Source of the DNA: Candidatus Azobacteroides pseudotrichonymphae
GTDB taxonomy: Bacteria; Bacteroidota; Bacteroidia; Bacteroidales; Azobacteroidaceae
Direction: 5' to 3'
NCBI GenBank assembly: GCA_002091395.1
Contig: AP017913.1
Location: forward strand, 364,001-428,000
Length of the DNA stretch: 64,000 nt
Under the pieces are notes generated by a model. That model was given only the letters and a program-made list of their open reading frames with translations. It did no database searches and was not told the DNA's origin. Position numbers and translations under genes: made by a program. How positions within the stretch are numbered: the stretch's first letter is position 1; each line of letters starts with the position of its first letter. Shown one piece after another: positions 39,727 to 50,672 of this stretch.

Positions 39727-40902
39727 ATGAACAATTTTAGATTTTGTAGTCCGACTGAATTTATATTTGGGAAAAATACTGTTGATAATGTGGCACAATT
39801 AATTAAACAGCATAATGGAACTAAGGTGTTGATACACTATGGTTGCAAATCAGCCGAAAAAAATGGTTTATTAGATATAATAGAAAATAGTTTTCGCAAA
39901 GAATTTATTGAATATGTCAAATTGGGAGGAGTTCAACCTAATCCAATTGATTCATTAGTTTATAATGGTATTGAACTAGGACGTGAAGAAAAAATAAATT
40001 TTATTTTAGCAATAGGAGGTGGAAGCGTTATCGATTCTGCAAAAGCAATTGCAGCTGGTATTTTATATTCAGGTGACTTTTGGGATTTTTTTGATGGAAT
40101 AGCGCCAATAAAATGTGCACTTCCAATCGGTACTATTTTAACACTTCCAGCTGCTGGAAGTGAAGGATCTCCAAATTCAGTCATTACTAAAACAGATGGA
40201 ATGTTGAAACGAGGAATTGGAAGCTCTTTACTTAGACCAGCTTTTTCTATTATGGATCCACTTTTAACACTTACACTGCCAAGGTGTCAAACTATCTATG
40301 GCATTGCAGATATGATTACGCACGTTACAGAACGTTATTTCACACAAACGAAAGGTGTTGACATAACTGATCGTATATGTGAAGCCATTTTACTTTCTAT
40401 TATTCAATCATCAAAAATTCTTATGCAAAATCCAGAAAATTATAACGCTAGAGCTAATATTATGTGGGCAAGTACAATCGCTCATAATGGAATCTGCGGA
40501 GTTGGAAGAGAAGAAGATTGGGCTACACATGCTTTAGAACATGAATTAAGTGCTTTATATAATATAGCACATGGAGCTGGACTTTCTGTTATGTTACCTG
40601 CATGGATGCAGTACGTATACACTGCAGGTATTGATCGTTTCGTGCAATTTTCAATTCGTGTATGGAATTTTAAAAATATTGGAAGCAAAAAAGAAATTGC
40701 CATGAGTGGGATATCATCTTTAAAAAATTTTTTTCAATCTATTGGATTACCAACTAATTTTGAGCAATTGGGAGCTAAAGAATCGGACATAGACAAATTA
40801 ATAAAAACTTTAGAAATAAATACAAATGGAAAATTTGGTAATTTTCTTCATCTAACAATGAATGACGCAAGAGCAATTTATAAAATTGCATCAAATAGTT
40901 AA
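39727..40902 (+). CDS. Iron-containing alcohol dehydrogenase (BDH/YqhD type)
   Basis: 391 residues. Group III alcohol dehydrogenase, NAD(P)H-dependent, reducing aldehydes such as butyraldehyde or acetaldehyde. GGGSVIDSAKAIAAG binds the cofactor; the metal ligands Asp195, His199, His268 and His282 sit in GIADMITHVTERYF and HALEHELSALYNIAHGAG. It probably disposes of reducing equivalents in fermentation. It is flanked by long spacers and appears monocistronic, with tRNA-Pro downstream. Confidence 0.93.
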   Translation: MNNFRFCSPTEFIFGKNTVDNVAQLIKQHNGTKVLIHYGCKSAEKNGLLDIIENSFRKEFIEYVKLGGVQPNPIDSLVYNGIELGREEKINFILAIGGGSVIDSAKAIAAGILYSGDFWDFFDGIAPIKCALPIGTILTLPAAGSEGSPNSVITKTDGMLKRGIGSSLLRPAFSIMDPLLTLTLPRCQTIYGIADMITHVTERYFTQTKGVDITDRICEAILLSIIQSSKILMQNPENYNARANIMWASTIAHNGICGVGREEDWATHALEHELSALYNIAHGAGLSVMLPAWMQYVYTAGIDRFVQFSIRVWNFKNIGSKKEIAMSGISSLKNFFQSIGLPTNFEQLGAKESDIDKLIKTLEINTNGKFGNFLHLTMNDARAIYKIASNS

Positions 40903-40953
40903 CATGTCTTTTATTAATTTATTTGATTAAGTGATTATACTTCATGCCATTAT

Positions 40954-41028
40954 CGAGGTATAGCGTAGTCCGGTTAGCGCACCTGCTTTGGGAGCAGGGG
41001 GCCGCAGGTTCGAATCCTGCTACCTCGA
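40954..41028 (+). tRNA. tRNA-Pro (TGG)
   Basis: 75 bases. Acceptor stem CGAGGTA pairs with TACCTCG; anticodon loop TTTGGGA carries TGG; T arm GTTCGAATC. CCA is not encoded. It lies in the spacer between the alcohol dehydrogenase and pfp. Confidence 0.96.
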
Positions 41029-41169
41029 CAGATTTAAAATAATTAGATAAATTCTATAATTAAAATATTTTTAGTTATTAAATATTAGTTTCTGTGTGTA
41101 TTTTGACTTGTATTTAGTATTTAAATGATGATAATAATAATAATTAATATTTTAAATTGATTAACTAAT

Positions 41170-42828
41170 ATGAAAAAAAGTGCTCTACAAATTGCTCGTA
41201 CATCATACGAACCAAAAATTCCAAAAATATTGAAAGGTGTAGTAGAAATTCAAGAGAATAAAATTGCTAAGTTAAACTCAGATCAAATAGAAATTAAAAA
41301 ACTATTTCCAAATACATATGGATTACCAGTTTTACAATTTGTAGAAGGAATAAAAAAACACACACATTATTCTGATCCTATAAACGTTGGAGTTATTCTG
41401 TCAGGAGGCCAAGCTCCTGGTGGACATAATGTAATTGCTGGACTTTTTGATAGTATCAAAAGTATAAATTCTAGTAGCCGTTTGTATGGATTTTTAATGG
41501 GTCCTGATGGCTTAATCAATCATAAGTACAAAGAACTTACAAAAAATATTATAGATGAATATCGTAACGTAGGAGGTTTTGATATTATTGGATCCGGACG
41601 TACAAAATTAGAAAGTAAAGAACAATTTGATGAAGGATTAAAAATACTGAAAAAATTGAATATTAAAGGATTAGTAATTGTTGGTGGTGATGATTCTAAT
41701 ACAAACGCTTGTGTTTTAGCTGAATATTATAAACAAATTAGTGCAAATATTCAAGTAATTGGATGTCCGAAAACTATCGATGGAGATCTAAAAAATGAAA
41801 TGATTGAAACTTCTTTTGGTTTTGATACAGCTTGTAAAGTTTATTCAGAAATGATTGGAAATATTCAGAAAGATTGTAATTCATCTCGTAAATATTGGCA
41901 TTTTATCAAATTAATGGGACGTTCAGCTTCACATATTGCATTGGAATGTGCTTTACAAGTACAACCTAATATATGTATCATTTCTGAAGAAGTTATGGCA
42001 AAAAATCAATCTTTGGATGATATTGTTCAAAACATTACTGACATTATAATTAAAAGGGCTAACAAAGGGTATAATTTTGGAACAATACTGATACCAGAAG
42101 GGTTAATAGAGTTTATCCCTACAATAAAAGTACTAATTAATGAATTAAATGAATACTTAACTCATCATGAAGTAGAATTCAAATGTATTGAGTTTTCAAA
42201 ACAGAGAGACCATATCATTAATAATTTGAGTAAAAAGAATTCTGCGATTTACAAAAATTTACCAGAGACACTGTCACGTCAATTAATACTTGATAGAGAT
42301 CCTCATGGAAATATACAAGTTTCTTTAATTGAAACAGAAAAATTATTAGTCGAAATGACTAAAGAACGTCTAATTAAAATGGCTAAAAGTGGAGAATACA
42401 CAGGTAAGTTTACTGCTTTAACTCATTTTTTTGGATATGAAGGACGTTGTGCCTATCCTTCTAATTATGATTCAAATTATTGTTACTCTTTGGGGTATGT
42501 AGCAGCAAAATTAATTAATAATAAAAAGACCGGATATATGTCAGCTATTTTTAATACTACTGCTCCAACTTCAGAATGGATTGCAGGAGGAATTCCAATA
42601 ACAACAATGATGAATATGGAACGTCGTCATGGAGAAATGAAGCCAGTAATCAAAAAGGCATTAGTAAAGTTAGACGGTGCTCCTTTCCAGTTATTCATAT
42701 CTCAGCGAGACAAATGGGCAATTAGTACAAATTATATCTATCCTGGTCCTATACAATATTTTGGACCTAGTGAAATTTGTGATCAACCTCCTAAAACACT
42801 ACAAATTGAAAAAGGAGAAATAAGATAG
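41170..42828 (+). CDS. pfp: Pyrophosphate-dependent 6-phosphofructokinase
   Basis: 552 residues, the long clade of PPi-PFK that also includes plant and spirochaete enzymes. It phosphorylates fructose 6-phosphate with PPi and is reversible. GVILSGGQAPGGHNVI binds the phosphoryl donor; GGDDSNTNA (172-180) and PKTIDGDL (200-207) carry the Asp and Lys that mark PPi over ATP use. Use of PPi saves ATP in glycolysis, fitting a fermentative symbiont. Complete; probably monocistronic. Confidence 0.96.
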   Translation: MKKSALQIARTSYEPKIPKILKGVVEIQENKIAKLNSDQIEIKKLFPNTYGLPVLQFVEGIKKHTHYSDPINVGVILSGGQAPGGHNVIAGLFDSIKSINSSSRLYGFLMGPDGLINHKYKELTKNIIDEYRNVGGFDIIGSGRTKLESKEQFDEGLKILKKLNIKGLVIVGGDDSNTNACVLAEYYKQISANIQVIGCPKTIDGDLKNEMIETSFGFDTACKVYSEMIGNIQKDCNSSRKYWHFIKLMGRSASHIALECALQVQPNICIISEEVMAKNQSLDDIVQNITDIIIKRANKGYNFGTILIPEGLIEFIPTIKVLINELNEYLTHHEVEFKCIEFSKQRDHIINNLSKKNSAIYKNLPETLSRQLILDRDPHGNIQVSLIETEKLLVEMTKERLIKMAKSGEYTGKFTALTHFFGYEGRCAYPSNYDSNYCYSLGYVAAKLINNKKTGYMSAIFNTTAPTSEWIAGGIPITTMMNMERRHGEMKPVIKKALVKLDGAPFQLFISQRDKWAISTNYIYPGPIQYFGPSEICDQPPKTLQIEKGEIR

Positions 42829-43220
42829 CTAATATTTAATTATAGTAAATTAGTGATAGTAATTATCTATCTAACTATTATGAGTTTAATAAATAAACCC
42901 AGATTTATATAATTTTTTGACAGGAATATAGCTATTTAATATTATTTACTTTTCAAATTTATAGCAATAAAAATTATATTAATTACATTAAATAATTAGA
43001 TTACTATATTCTGATTTTTTCTAACGTAAATTGGAAATTATTAAAAATTTGCTTGATATATATGATAATTATTATCAATACAATCGTTTTATGATATTTT
43101 GAATTAAAAAACTAACTTATGATAATTACTTTTAGTATTTGTATTTTACATTTATTTTAAGCATTTAGCCTTATTTTTTCTTGCTAAAATTTAGCAATTA
43201 GATGTTATTCAATTTTGTGA
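42829..43220. other. 392-base convergent spacer
   Basis: Between the stops of pfp and the minus-strand flippase gene. AT-rich, no coding frame, no tRNA. No convincing terminator stem was found; only short imperfect repeats are visible. Confidence 0.5.
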
Positions 43221-44603
43221 TTAATAAACATTATATAACTTGTAAAAATCACATTTTTTTATCTTTAGTTCTTTTATTACTTCTACTGGCCATTTCCAAA
43301 TTTGATAGGCTCCTTGAACAATTGCTCGTGCAATTACCATTCCCCAAATCCCTATAGATGTATATTGAAAAAATAAAAACAACAAAATAAATATTGCAAC
43401 AAAAGAAAACAAAGAAGCTTTAAAGAATGGAACTTCATTTTTTGTTAAAATAATTCCAGCTGCATTGATGTAATTTGTCTCAAAAAAACTAATAAATAAG
43501 GTAAATACTATAAAAAGATTAGATAATAAAGGAGTTTTACTTTCAATAAAGTAAAGAATCCGATTTCCAAAAATTAATAATATCGATCCACAAACAGTAA
43601 ATATTAAAAATGAAATCAATATTCCTCTTAAATAAATATATTTAATGGAATTTTTATCATTGTTCAATCTATATTGAACAATTTGAGGTTGATAAATTAT
43701 GTGATAAACATTTGCTAAAGATGCAATAGCTCCTATAATTTGAATAGTTATACCATATGAACCTATTTCTTCCAAAGAAAAATAATATGGACCTATAAGA
43801 ATAACAAATTGGTTGATTAATACCCCTCCGAAAGAAATTAATCCGATTTTTATCGCGTTAGGATAAATAGATTTTATTATTTTTTTGTGAGATTGAGGAA
43901 TTGTTTTTTTAAGTTTACATTTAAAATCTTCTGTATAAACTGATCTATGAGATAAAAATCTTACTATGATAAGTGATAAAAATTTTGCAATTATAATTGC
44001 AAGTAAATTATAATGTACAGTTATTAATATAATAACAACTACTAAGTAAACAAATTGACCAATAATCATAATTTGTTTGTTACATTTAATTGACCCTTTA
44101 CCCAATAATAAAGCATCATAGTATAATGTATAGAAAGAATATGAAGTAAAAATGCTAATAATACTCCATGATATATATATATATATATGATTTTCAGAAT
44201 AATTCTTTATTAATACATACATATAGTAACTTCCAACTGTCAACAATAAAAACAGAAGTACAAATGCTATACGAGAATATACCCACTTCATAGAATTAAT
44301 AAGTCCTTTTAAAAGACTATAATCTATTTCTGAAGTTTTTATAAAAGAGAATCCTGTTTTTTGTAATGTTTTTGTTCCACTAAAAACATAAGATACACTT
44401 CTCGTAAATGAAGTATTAAAACCAAAATCTAATAAGTTTGTTAACCCCATAATTGTTGAAAAAATAATCCAAATGCCTATTTCTTCTCTAGAAAATATTT
44501 TTAAGATAAGAGGCAACAAAATTATATTGTTACTTACCTGTATAAACATTGACACATATGTCCAAACAATATCTTTTCGTTCAAGATTAATATTTTCTTC
44601 CAT
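43221..44603 (-). CDS. Wzx-like O-unit / polysaccharide flippase
   Basis: 460-residue protein with about 12 predicted hydrophobic helices and short loops, of the MOP (MATE-like) superfamily. The N-terminal region (YVSMFIQVSNNIILLPLILK) and GIWIIFSTIMGLTNLLDFGFNTSFTR resemble Bacteroidetes O-unit flippase-like proteins that move lipid-linked sugar units across the inner membrane. No glycosyltransferase genes are nearby, so its polysaccharide is unknown. Sequence divergence is expected in this family, so the substrate call is weak and the fold call strong. Confidence 0.8.
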   Translation of the reverse strand: MEENINLERKDIVWTYVSMFIQVSNNIILLPLILKIFSREEIGIWIIFSTIMGLTNLLDFGFNTSFTRSVSYVFSGTKTLQKTGFSFIKTSEIDYSLLKGLINSMKWVYSRIAFVLLFLLLTVGSYYMYVLIKNYSENHIYIYISWSIISIFTSYSFYTLYYDALLLGKGSIKCNKQIMIIGQFVYLVVVIILITVHYNLLAIIIAKFLSLIIVRFLSHRSVYTEDFKCKLKKTIPQSHKKIIKSIYPNAIKIGLISFGGVLINQFVILIGPYYFSLEEIGSYGITIQIIGAIASLANVYHIIYQPQIVQYRLNNDKNSIKYIYLRGILISFLIFTVCGSILLIFGNRILYFIESKTPLLSNLFIVFTLFISFFETNYINAAGIILTKNEVPFFKASLFSFVAIFILLFLFFQYTSIGIWGMVIARAIVQGAYQIWKWPVEVIKELKIKKCDFYKLYNVY

Positions 44604-44782
44604 TATTTTTTATTAGCTAAAAATTTTTATCATTACTTAGAAGATGATTAAAAACTTTTAGTACAATTAAGTTATAATTTGTTAATATTTAACATAGAAG
44701 AAATATTAAATTTTAACTAAATTATTATAAAACTTTAAATCATAGACAGTATTAATGTCAATTAATTTTTGTTTTGTTCCAT

Positions 44783-46330
44783 TTATTCGTCCAGTTTTTT
44801 TAATAAACTCTTTATACTTACATTATCAGAGATTATTTGTTCTAAACACGAGATAGAAATGTGTTCTTGTCGCATTGTGTCGCGGAAACGAATACTCACC
44901 TGATGATAATCTAATGTGTTTTGGTCTATAGTAATGCAATAAGGAGTTCCAATTGCATCCTGACGCCGGTAACGTTTCCCTATTGAATCTTTTTCATCAT
45001 ATTGACAACAAAAATTAAGTTTTAATTTATTCATAATTTCTCTTGCTTTTTTCTTAAATTCTTCTTTTTTTATCAAAGGTAAAATACCAACTTTGACAGG
45101 AGAAAGCGCAGGTGGAAGTTTTAAAACAACTCTAGTATTACCTTCTCTTAAAACATCTTCACTATATGATCCAACTAATACACTTAAAAACATGCGATCT
45201 AAACCAATAGATGTTTCTATAACAAAAGGGGTATAAGATTTATTGATTTTAGAGTCAAAAAATTGCATTCTCTTTCCAGAATATTTTTCATGGTTATTTA
45301 AATCAAAATTTGTACGTGAATGTATTCCTTCAATCTCTTTGAATCCAAATGGCATTTCAAATTCAATATCAGTAGCAGCATTAGCATAGTGAGCTAATTT
45401 AATATGATCACGGAAACGATACTTATTATCTCCCAATTCCAAAATTTTATGCCATTTTATGCGTACTTGTTTCCATTTTTCAAACCATTCTAACTCTTCA
45501 CCAGGGCGAACAAAAAATTGCATTTCCATCTGTTCAAATTCACGCATGCGGAAAACAAACTGTCTAGCAATAATTTCATTACGAAATGCTTTTCCAATTT
45601 GCGCAATACCAAAAGGAATTTTCATACGTCCAGTTTTTTGAACATTTAAAAAATTAACAAAAATACCTTGAGCTGTTTCTGGACGTAGATAGATTTTTAT
45701 TGTCGAATCGGTAGTAGATCCCATTTCAGTAGAAAACATCAAATTAAATTTGCGTACGCATGTCCAATTATTTGTTTTTGAAATAGGACAAACAATTTTA
45801 TAATCAAAAATAATTTGACGCAATTCTTTCAAATTATTTTCCATCAAAGCTTGAGTAAAACGAGCATATAATGCTTTCTTTTTGTTTATATTTTCAAGCA
45901 CATAAAGATCTTTTTTACAAAATTCTATTTCATCAAATGCATCACCAAAATATTTAGTAGCCTTTTTTATTTCTTTACTAATTTTGTTATCGTACTTAGT
46001 TATTTGATTCTCGATTAATGTATCAATTCTATATCTCTTTTTAGAATCCTTATTATCTATTAAATAATCGCTAAAAGCATCTACATGTCCAGATGCTTTC
46101 CATATTGTAGGATGCATAAATATAGCTGAATCAATTCCTACTATATTTTCATTAAGAAGAGTCATACTATCCCACCAATATTGTTTGATATTATTTTTTA
46201 AACCAACTCCATTTTGTCCATAATCATATATAGCCCCTAGTCCATCATAAATTTCTGATGAAGGAAATACAAATCCATACTTTTTACAATGAGAAATTAG
46301 TTTTTTTAAAATATTTTCTTGGAACATCAT
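44783..46330 (-). CDS. glyS: Glycyl-tRNA synthetase (dimeric, single-chain type)
   Basis: 515 residues. Class II synthetase charging tRNA-Gly. GFVFPSSEIYDGLGAIYDYG near the N-terminus and the class II motifs 2 and 3 (FRNEIIARQFVFRMREFEQMEM and SIGLDRMFL) are present, and the C-terminal ~100 residues form the anticodon-binding domain (PVKVGILPLIKK). The eukaryote/archaeal-like alpha-2 type is normal for Bacteroidetes. Divergent from lon. Confidence 0.96.
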   Translation of the reverse strand: MMFQENILKKLISHCKKYGFVFPSSEIYDGLGAIYDYGQNGVGLKNNIKQYWWDSMTLLNENIVGIDSAIFMHPTIWKASGHVDAFSDYLIDNKDSKKRYRIDTLIENQITKYDNKISKEIKKATKYFGDAFDEIEFCKKDLYVLENINKKKALYARFTQALMENNLKELRQIIFDYKIVCPISKTNNWTCVRKFNLMFSTEMGSTTDSTIKIYLRPETAQGIFVNFLNVQKTGRMKIPFGIAQIGKAFRNEIIARQFVFRMREFEQMEMQFFVRPGEELEWFEKWKQVRIKWHKILELGDNKYRFRDHIKLAHYANAATDIEFEMPFGFKEIEGIHSRTNFDLNNHEKYSGKRMQFFDSKINKSYTPFVIETSIGLDRMFLSVLVGSYSEDVLREGNTRVVLKLPPALSPVKVGILPLIKKEEFKKKAREIMNKLKLNFCCQYDEKDSIGKRYRRQDAIGTPYCITIDQNTLDYHQVSIRFRDTMRQEHISISCLEQIISDNVSIKSLLKKLDE

Positions 46331-46749
46331 AAAAATTAAATTTAATCAATGTGCACAATCGAATAGTTTTTCAAAAATTTAAAAACCATGTAATATTTAC
46401 ATCATAAAAAATTAAAAATACATGCTATTATGCCATCAACTTTTGAATAAATTAAAGATGATCGTAACCTGTAAATTATAAAAATTGATATAACACACAG
46501 TATGTTGAAATTGAATTTTTACACAAAATTATAGAATTCAATTTCATACATTAACAAAACACCATATAAAGTTCACAACTTTATATCCAATTCAACACTA
46601 AATTACAAATTTTAATGAAAAACTATAAACAAATCAAAAAATGAACTTTATATAAATTAAAATTTTGACTTTACTAATTTGGCACAAAAATCGCTCTAGC
46701 TGTATTTTGTATAGCGTGCTATAATTTAATTGAAATATAAATAAAACAA
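46331..46749. other. 419-base divergent spacer between glyS and lon
   Basis: Holds the promoters of both genes. No coding frame or RNA gene is visible. The plus strand is A-rich. A sigma-54-like site is seen near the lon end and is listed separately. Confidence 0.5.
46680..46695 (+). promoter_or_regulatory. Candidate sigma-54-like promoter upstream of lon
   Basis: TGGCAC-AAAAA-TCGCT with GG at 46681-46682 and GC at 46693-46694, an exact GG-N10-GC spacing with one mismatch in the -12 block (TCGC for TTGC). It would start transcription about 44 bases before the lon ATG. Whether this genome keeps rpoN cannot be seen here. Confidence 0.35.
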
Positions 46750-49125
46750 ATGGAAAATATAATTACTCCTCCTCCAATGAATATAATAATTGAAAAAAAA
46801 GTTGTTAATCCTGAAGATTTGGCAAAAGAAAATCCTATTCTACCAATGAAAAATATGATATTTTTCCCTGATGTGCCAACCCCAGTAAATATAGTTTGTT
46901 CTAAATCACTAAAATTGGTATACGATGTTCAAAAAATAGAAGGAATATTAGGTGTTTTCTGCCAAAAAGACATTAGCGTAGAAAATCCAAAATTCAATGA
47001 TTTATACTCAGTTGGATTAGTAGCACAAATTATTAACATAATAAAAGAAGGAAACAAAAATATTAGTGTTTTGTTAATTGGAACACATCGTGTATATCTA
47101 AAAGAAATTACAGAAGAAATACCTTATCTAAAAGGAAAATTTTCGATTTTAGAGACTATTTGGCCGCATAAATCAGATAAAGAATTTATGGAACAACAAA
47201 AGGTTTTAAAAGATAAATTATTACGCATCCTAGCTGTTAAACTAGGAATGCCAGAATTTGTATCAAACTCTTTAAAGCAATCAAATGATTATAATTACCT
47301 AGCGAATTTAGCTTTTATTACAGTTGAATCAAGTATAGAAAAAAAACAAGAAATTCTTGCTTGTAATGATTTAAAAGAGCGTTATAACAAACTTCTTTTT
47401 TTACTAGAACAAGAGGCACAATTAGCGGAAATAAAAGAATCTATTCGCAGAAAAACACAAATTGACATCAATAAACAACAAAAAGAATATTTTCTTCAAC
47501 AAGAAATGAAAAATATTCAAGAAGCTTTAGGTGGAAATATCCATGACATTGAAATCAAAGAAATTAAAGAACAGGCAGCAAAAATTAATTTTAATATTGA
47601 ACAACGCATAATTTTTGAAAAAGAATTAAAAAAATTAGAACTTATACATCAAAATTCTCCAGATTATTCTACACATATAAACTACGTCCGAAATATTGTG
47701 TCTTTACCATGGAATAATTATACCAAAGATAATTTTAATCTTGCTAGAGCAAAAAAAATGTTAGATAAAGACCATTTTGGGCTGGAAAAAGTAAAAGATC
47801 GTATTATTGAATATTTAGCAGTTTTAAAATTAAAAGGGGATATGAAATCTCCTGCTATTTGTTTATACGGACCACCTGGAGTTGGGAAAACTTCTTTAGG
47901 AAGATCTATTGCAAATGCTTTAGGCAGAAAATATTTTCGAATGTCATTAGGTGGCTTACACGATGAAGCTGAAATAAGAGGACATCGTAAAACTTATATT
48001 GGAGCTATGCCTGGTCGAATTATTCGAGCTATTCAAAAAGCAGGATCTTCAAATCCAGTAATTGTTTTAGACGAAATAGATAAAGTAGGGAATGATTACA
48101 AAGGGGATCCAAGCGCAGCATTGTTAGAAGTTTTAGATTCAGAACAAAATTTTGCTTTTCATGACAATTATTTAGATATAGATTTTGATCTATCAAAAGT
48201 TTTATTCATAGCTACAGCAAATTCATTAGCTACAATATCTTCACCATTATTAGATCGAATGGAATTAATTAATGTAAGTAGTTATGTTATGGAAGAAAAA
48301 GTAGAGATAGCTTTGAAGCACCTTCTTCCAATTCAATTAAAAAATCATGGCATTTGTAAATCTTTATTTCATATTCCAAGAAAAACAATGGAAATCATTA
48401 TAGAATTTTATACATATGAATCAGGAGTTAGAGAGTTAAATAAAAAAATAGCTAAAATTTTACGCAAAATTGCTCGTATTATTGCAGATGGGTCTAAATG
48501 TCCTAAAAAAATAACGAAAAATGATTTATTTAAATATCTTGGAATTATTGAATATACTAAAGATAAATATGAAAACAATGAATACATAGGAGTAGTTACC
48601 GGATTAGCTTGGACAACTGTTGGTGGCGAAATATTAATTGTTGAAGCAGGATTAAGTAAAGGTAAAAACGCTAAGTTATCATTAACAGGTAATCTTGGTA
48701 ATATAATGAGAGAATCCGCAATTTTGGCACTAGAATATATTAAAAGCCATGTTATTCAATTGAGTATTCCAAAAGCTTTAGAAAATTGGAATGTGCATAT
48801 TCATGTTCCAGAGGGAGCAATACCCAAAGATGGACCAAGTGCAGGAATCACTATGATTACAGCTTTAATTTCAGCTTTTACTGGAAGAAAAGTTAAACCT
48901 CTTTTGGCAATGTCTGGAGAAATAACTTTGCGCGGAAAAGTTCTTCCTGTAGGTGGAATAAAAGAAAAAATATTAGCAGCTAAGCGGGCAGGTATCAAAG
49001 AAATTATTCTGAGTAAAGAAAATCAAAAGCATGTAGACGACATCAAAGATATTTATTTAAAAGGATTGAAATTTCATTATATAAGTGATATACAAGAAGT
49101 TTTAGATATTGCATTAATACTTTAA
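46750..49125 (+). CDS. lon: ATP-dependent protease La (Lon)
   Basis: 791 residues. The N-terminal substrate-binding domain (about 28-225) is followed by a coiled stretch, the AAA+ module with Walker A GPPGVGKT (374-381) and [11 protein letters not shown] for Walker B, and a C-terminal protease with the Ser697-Lys740 dyad (DGPSAG and GGIKEK). Degrades misfolded and regulatory proteins. Complete; panD follows 47 bases downstream. Confidence 0.97.
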   Translation: MENIITPPPMNIIIEKKVVNPEDLAKENPILPMKNMIFFPDVPTPVNIVCSKSLKLVYDVQKIEGILGVFCQKDISVENPKFNDLYSVGLVAQIINIIKEGNKNISVLLIGTHRVYLKEITEEIPYLKGKFSILETIWPHKSDKEFMEQQKVLKDKLLRILAVKLGMPEFVSNSLKQSNDYNYLANLAFITVESSIEKKQEILACNDLKERYNKLLFLLEQEAQLAEIKESIRRKTQIDINKQQKEYFLQQEMKNIQEALGGNIHDIEIKEIKEQAAKINFNIEQRIIFEKELKKLELIHQNSPDYSTHINYVRNIVSLPWNNYTKDNFNLARAKKMLDKDHFGLEKVKDRIIEYLAVLKLKGDMKSPAICLYGPPGVGKTSLGRSIANALGRKYFRMSLGGLHDEAEIRGHRKTYIGAMPGRIIRAIQKAGSSNPVIVLDEIDKVGNDYKGDPSAALLEVLDSEQNFAFHDNYLDIDFDLSKVLFIATANSLATISSPLLDRMELINVSSYVMEEKVEIALKHLLPIQLKNHGICKSLFHIPRKTMEIIIEFYTYESGVRELNKKIAKILRKIARIIADGSKCPKKITKNDLFKYLGIIEYTKDKYENNEYIGVVTGLAWTTVGGEILIVEAGLSKGKNAKLSLTGNLGNIMRESAILALEYIKSHVIQLSIPKALENWNVHIHVPEGAIPKDGPSAGITMITALISAFTGRKVKPLLAMSGEITLRGKVLPVGGIKEKILAAKRAGIKEIILSKENQKHVDDIKDIYLKGLKFHYISDIQEVLDIALIL

Positions 49126-49172
49126 ATTTATTTTATTTTATTTTGTATTTTTAAATATTTTAACAAAAAACT

Positions 49173-49532
49173 ATGTTAATTCAAATTTTAAAATCAAAAT
49201 TACATCACCTGAAAATAACAGAAATAAATCTTGATTATGTGGGTAGCATTTCTATTGATGAAAATTTAATGGATGCATCTAATCTTGTTGAAGGAGAAAA
49301 AGTACATGTACTTAATAATAATAATGGAGAAAGAATAGAAACTTATGTTATTAAAGGACAACGAAATTCAGGTATAGTTTGTTTAAATGGAGCAGCTGCT
49401 AGAAAAGGGCAACCAGGAGATATAATTATTGTTATTTCGTATGCTATAATGACTTTTAAAGAAGCTAAAAAATTTAAACCAACTATCATATTTATTGATA
49501 CAAAAACAAATAAATTGATAGTCAAAAATTGA
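49173..49532 (+). CDS. panD: Aspartate 1-decarboxylase precursor
   Basis: 119 residues. Makes beta-alanine for pantothenate. The self-cleavage site is Gly24-Ser25 in YVGSISID, which yields the pyruvoyl cofactor; [20 protein letters not shown] is the conserved core. With panB in the same window two of the three committed pantothenate genes are accounted for; panC lies elsewhere if kept. Its last codons and stop fall within an 18-bp direct repeat. Confidence 0.95.
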   Translation: MLIQILKSKLHHLKITEINLDYVGSISIDENLMDASNLVEGEKVHVLNNNNGERIETYVIKGQRNSGIVCLNGAAARKGQPGDIIIVISYAIMTFKEAKKFKPTIIFIDTKTNKLIVKN

Positions 49533-49594
49533 GTAGTTACATTTTTTATAACTTACTAAAAAGTAATATAAATTATTCAAAAATTGAGTAGTTA
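49522..49594. repeat. 18-bp direct repeat around the panD stop
   Basis: TCAAAAATTGAGTAGTTA occurs at 49522-49539, where it spans the panD stop codon, and again at 49577-49594 in the spacer. The 55-base offset suggests a short local duplication that left a second copy of the gene's end. Confidence 0.7.
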
Positions 49595-49696
49595 TTCTTA
49601 TGAAGCACATGGGAATTATATGTATAGTTATAATCAGAATAAACACATACAATAATTAAAACATAGATATTTTATTAATATAAACAATGGACAAAA

Positions 49697-50365
49697 TTAT
49701 AAATGTGGTCTCAATAATCTAGTTCGTTTAATAGATTGTTGTAATTCCCAATCTTTGATTTTTTTTTTATGTCCAGAGAGTAAGATACTTGGCACAATCC
49801 ATCCTTTATAATCTGATGGACGGGTATAAATAGGCGGAGCTAATAGATTGTCTTGAAAAGAATCAGAAAGCGCTGATTGTTCATCATTTATAACACCTGG
49901 AATCAAACGAACAATAGTATCACATATTATAACTGATGCTAATTCTCCACCACTTAAAACATAATCGCCAATAGAAATTTCTTTTGTGATTAAATTTTCA
50001 CGAATACGAAAATCTATACCCTTATAATGGCCACATAGAATAATCAAATTGTGATATAAAGAAAAGCTATTAGCTATTTGTTGATTAAAAATTTCACCAT
50101 CAGGTGAAGTATAAATTATTTCATCATAATTTCTTTGCGATTTTAATAAAGATATTGCACGATCAATTGGTTCACATTTTAAAATCATACCCGCTCCACC
50201 TCCAAATGGATAATCATCTACTCGACGATGCTTGTCTATTGAATATTCTCTTAAAGAATGCATATGCACCTCAACCAACCCCTTATCTTGTGATCTTTTT
50301 AGGATAGAATGTTTAAAGAAATTTTTTATGATTTCAGGGAAAACACTAATAATATCTATTCGCAT
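49697..50365 (-). CDS. trmD: tRNA (guanine-37-N1)-methyltransferase
   Basis: 222 residues. SPOUT methyltransferase making m1G37 in tRNAs reading CNN codons, preventing frameshifts. Knot-region blocks are intact: [26 protein letters not shown] and [15 protein letters not shown]. Convergent with panD and divergent from tyrS, apparently monocistronic. rpsP, rimM and rplS, its usual neighbours in many bacteria, are absent here. Confidence 0.97.
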   Translation of the reverse strand: MRIDIISVFPEIIKNFFKHSILKRSQDKGLVEVHMHSLREYSIDKHRRVDDYPFGGGAGMILKCEPIDRAISLLKSQRNYDEIIYTSPDGEIFNQQIANSFSLYHNLIILCGHYKGIDFRIRENLITKEISIGDYVLSGGELASVIICDTIVRLIPGVINDEQSALSDSFQDNLLAPPIYTRPSDYKGWIVPSILLSGHKKKIKDWELQQSIKRTRLLRPHL

Positions 50366-50672
50366 AAATTACATTAGTCATAATGTAACAAGTATAAAAT
50401 ATAATAACAATTTATTAACTGCAATTATAAATAATATTTTCAATTTTTCACGTATTATTTATTACATAAAACATCAAATTTTTAACACATTCATTAATAA
50501 TCATTTAATACAAATTAGCAATGAAATTATATTTTTAGAGTTTAAAAAGTGTACAAGTATTAATTGATACAAACATTATTTTTATTATGTAAATTTGACT
50601 TTAATTTTTTAATTTAAGATATAATTTACAACTATATCTGATCATAAACTTAAGGCACATTTAATTAAGATA
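50366..50672. other. 307-base divergent spacer between trmD and tyrS
   Basis: Promoter region for both genes. No gene is visible. A TTGACT and a TATAAT occur at about 50597 and 50622 with a 19-base gap, but this enteric-like arrangement is not the Bacteroidetes promoter form, so I do not call it. Confidence 0.45.

Noticed and set aside
50597..50628. E. coli-like -35/-10 promoter before tyrS
   Set aside because: The spacer is 19 bases and the phylum uses a different promoter form; such matches are common by chance in AT-rich DNA.
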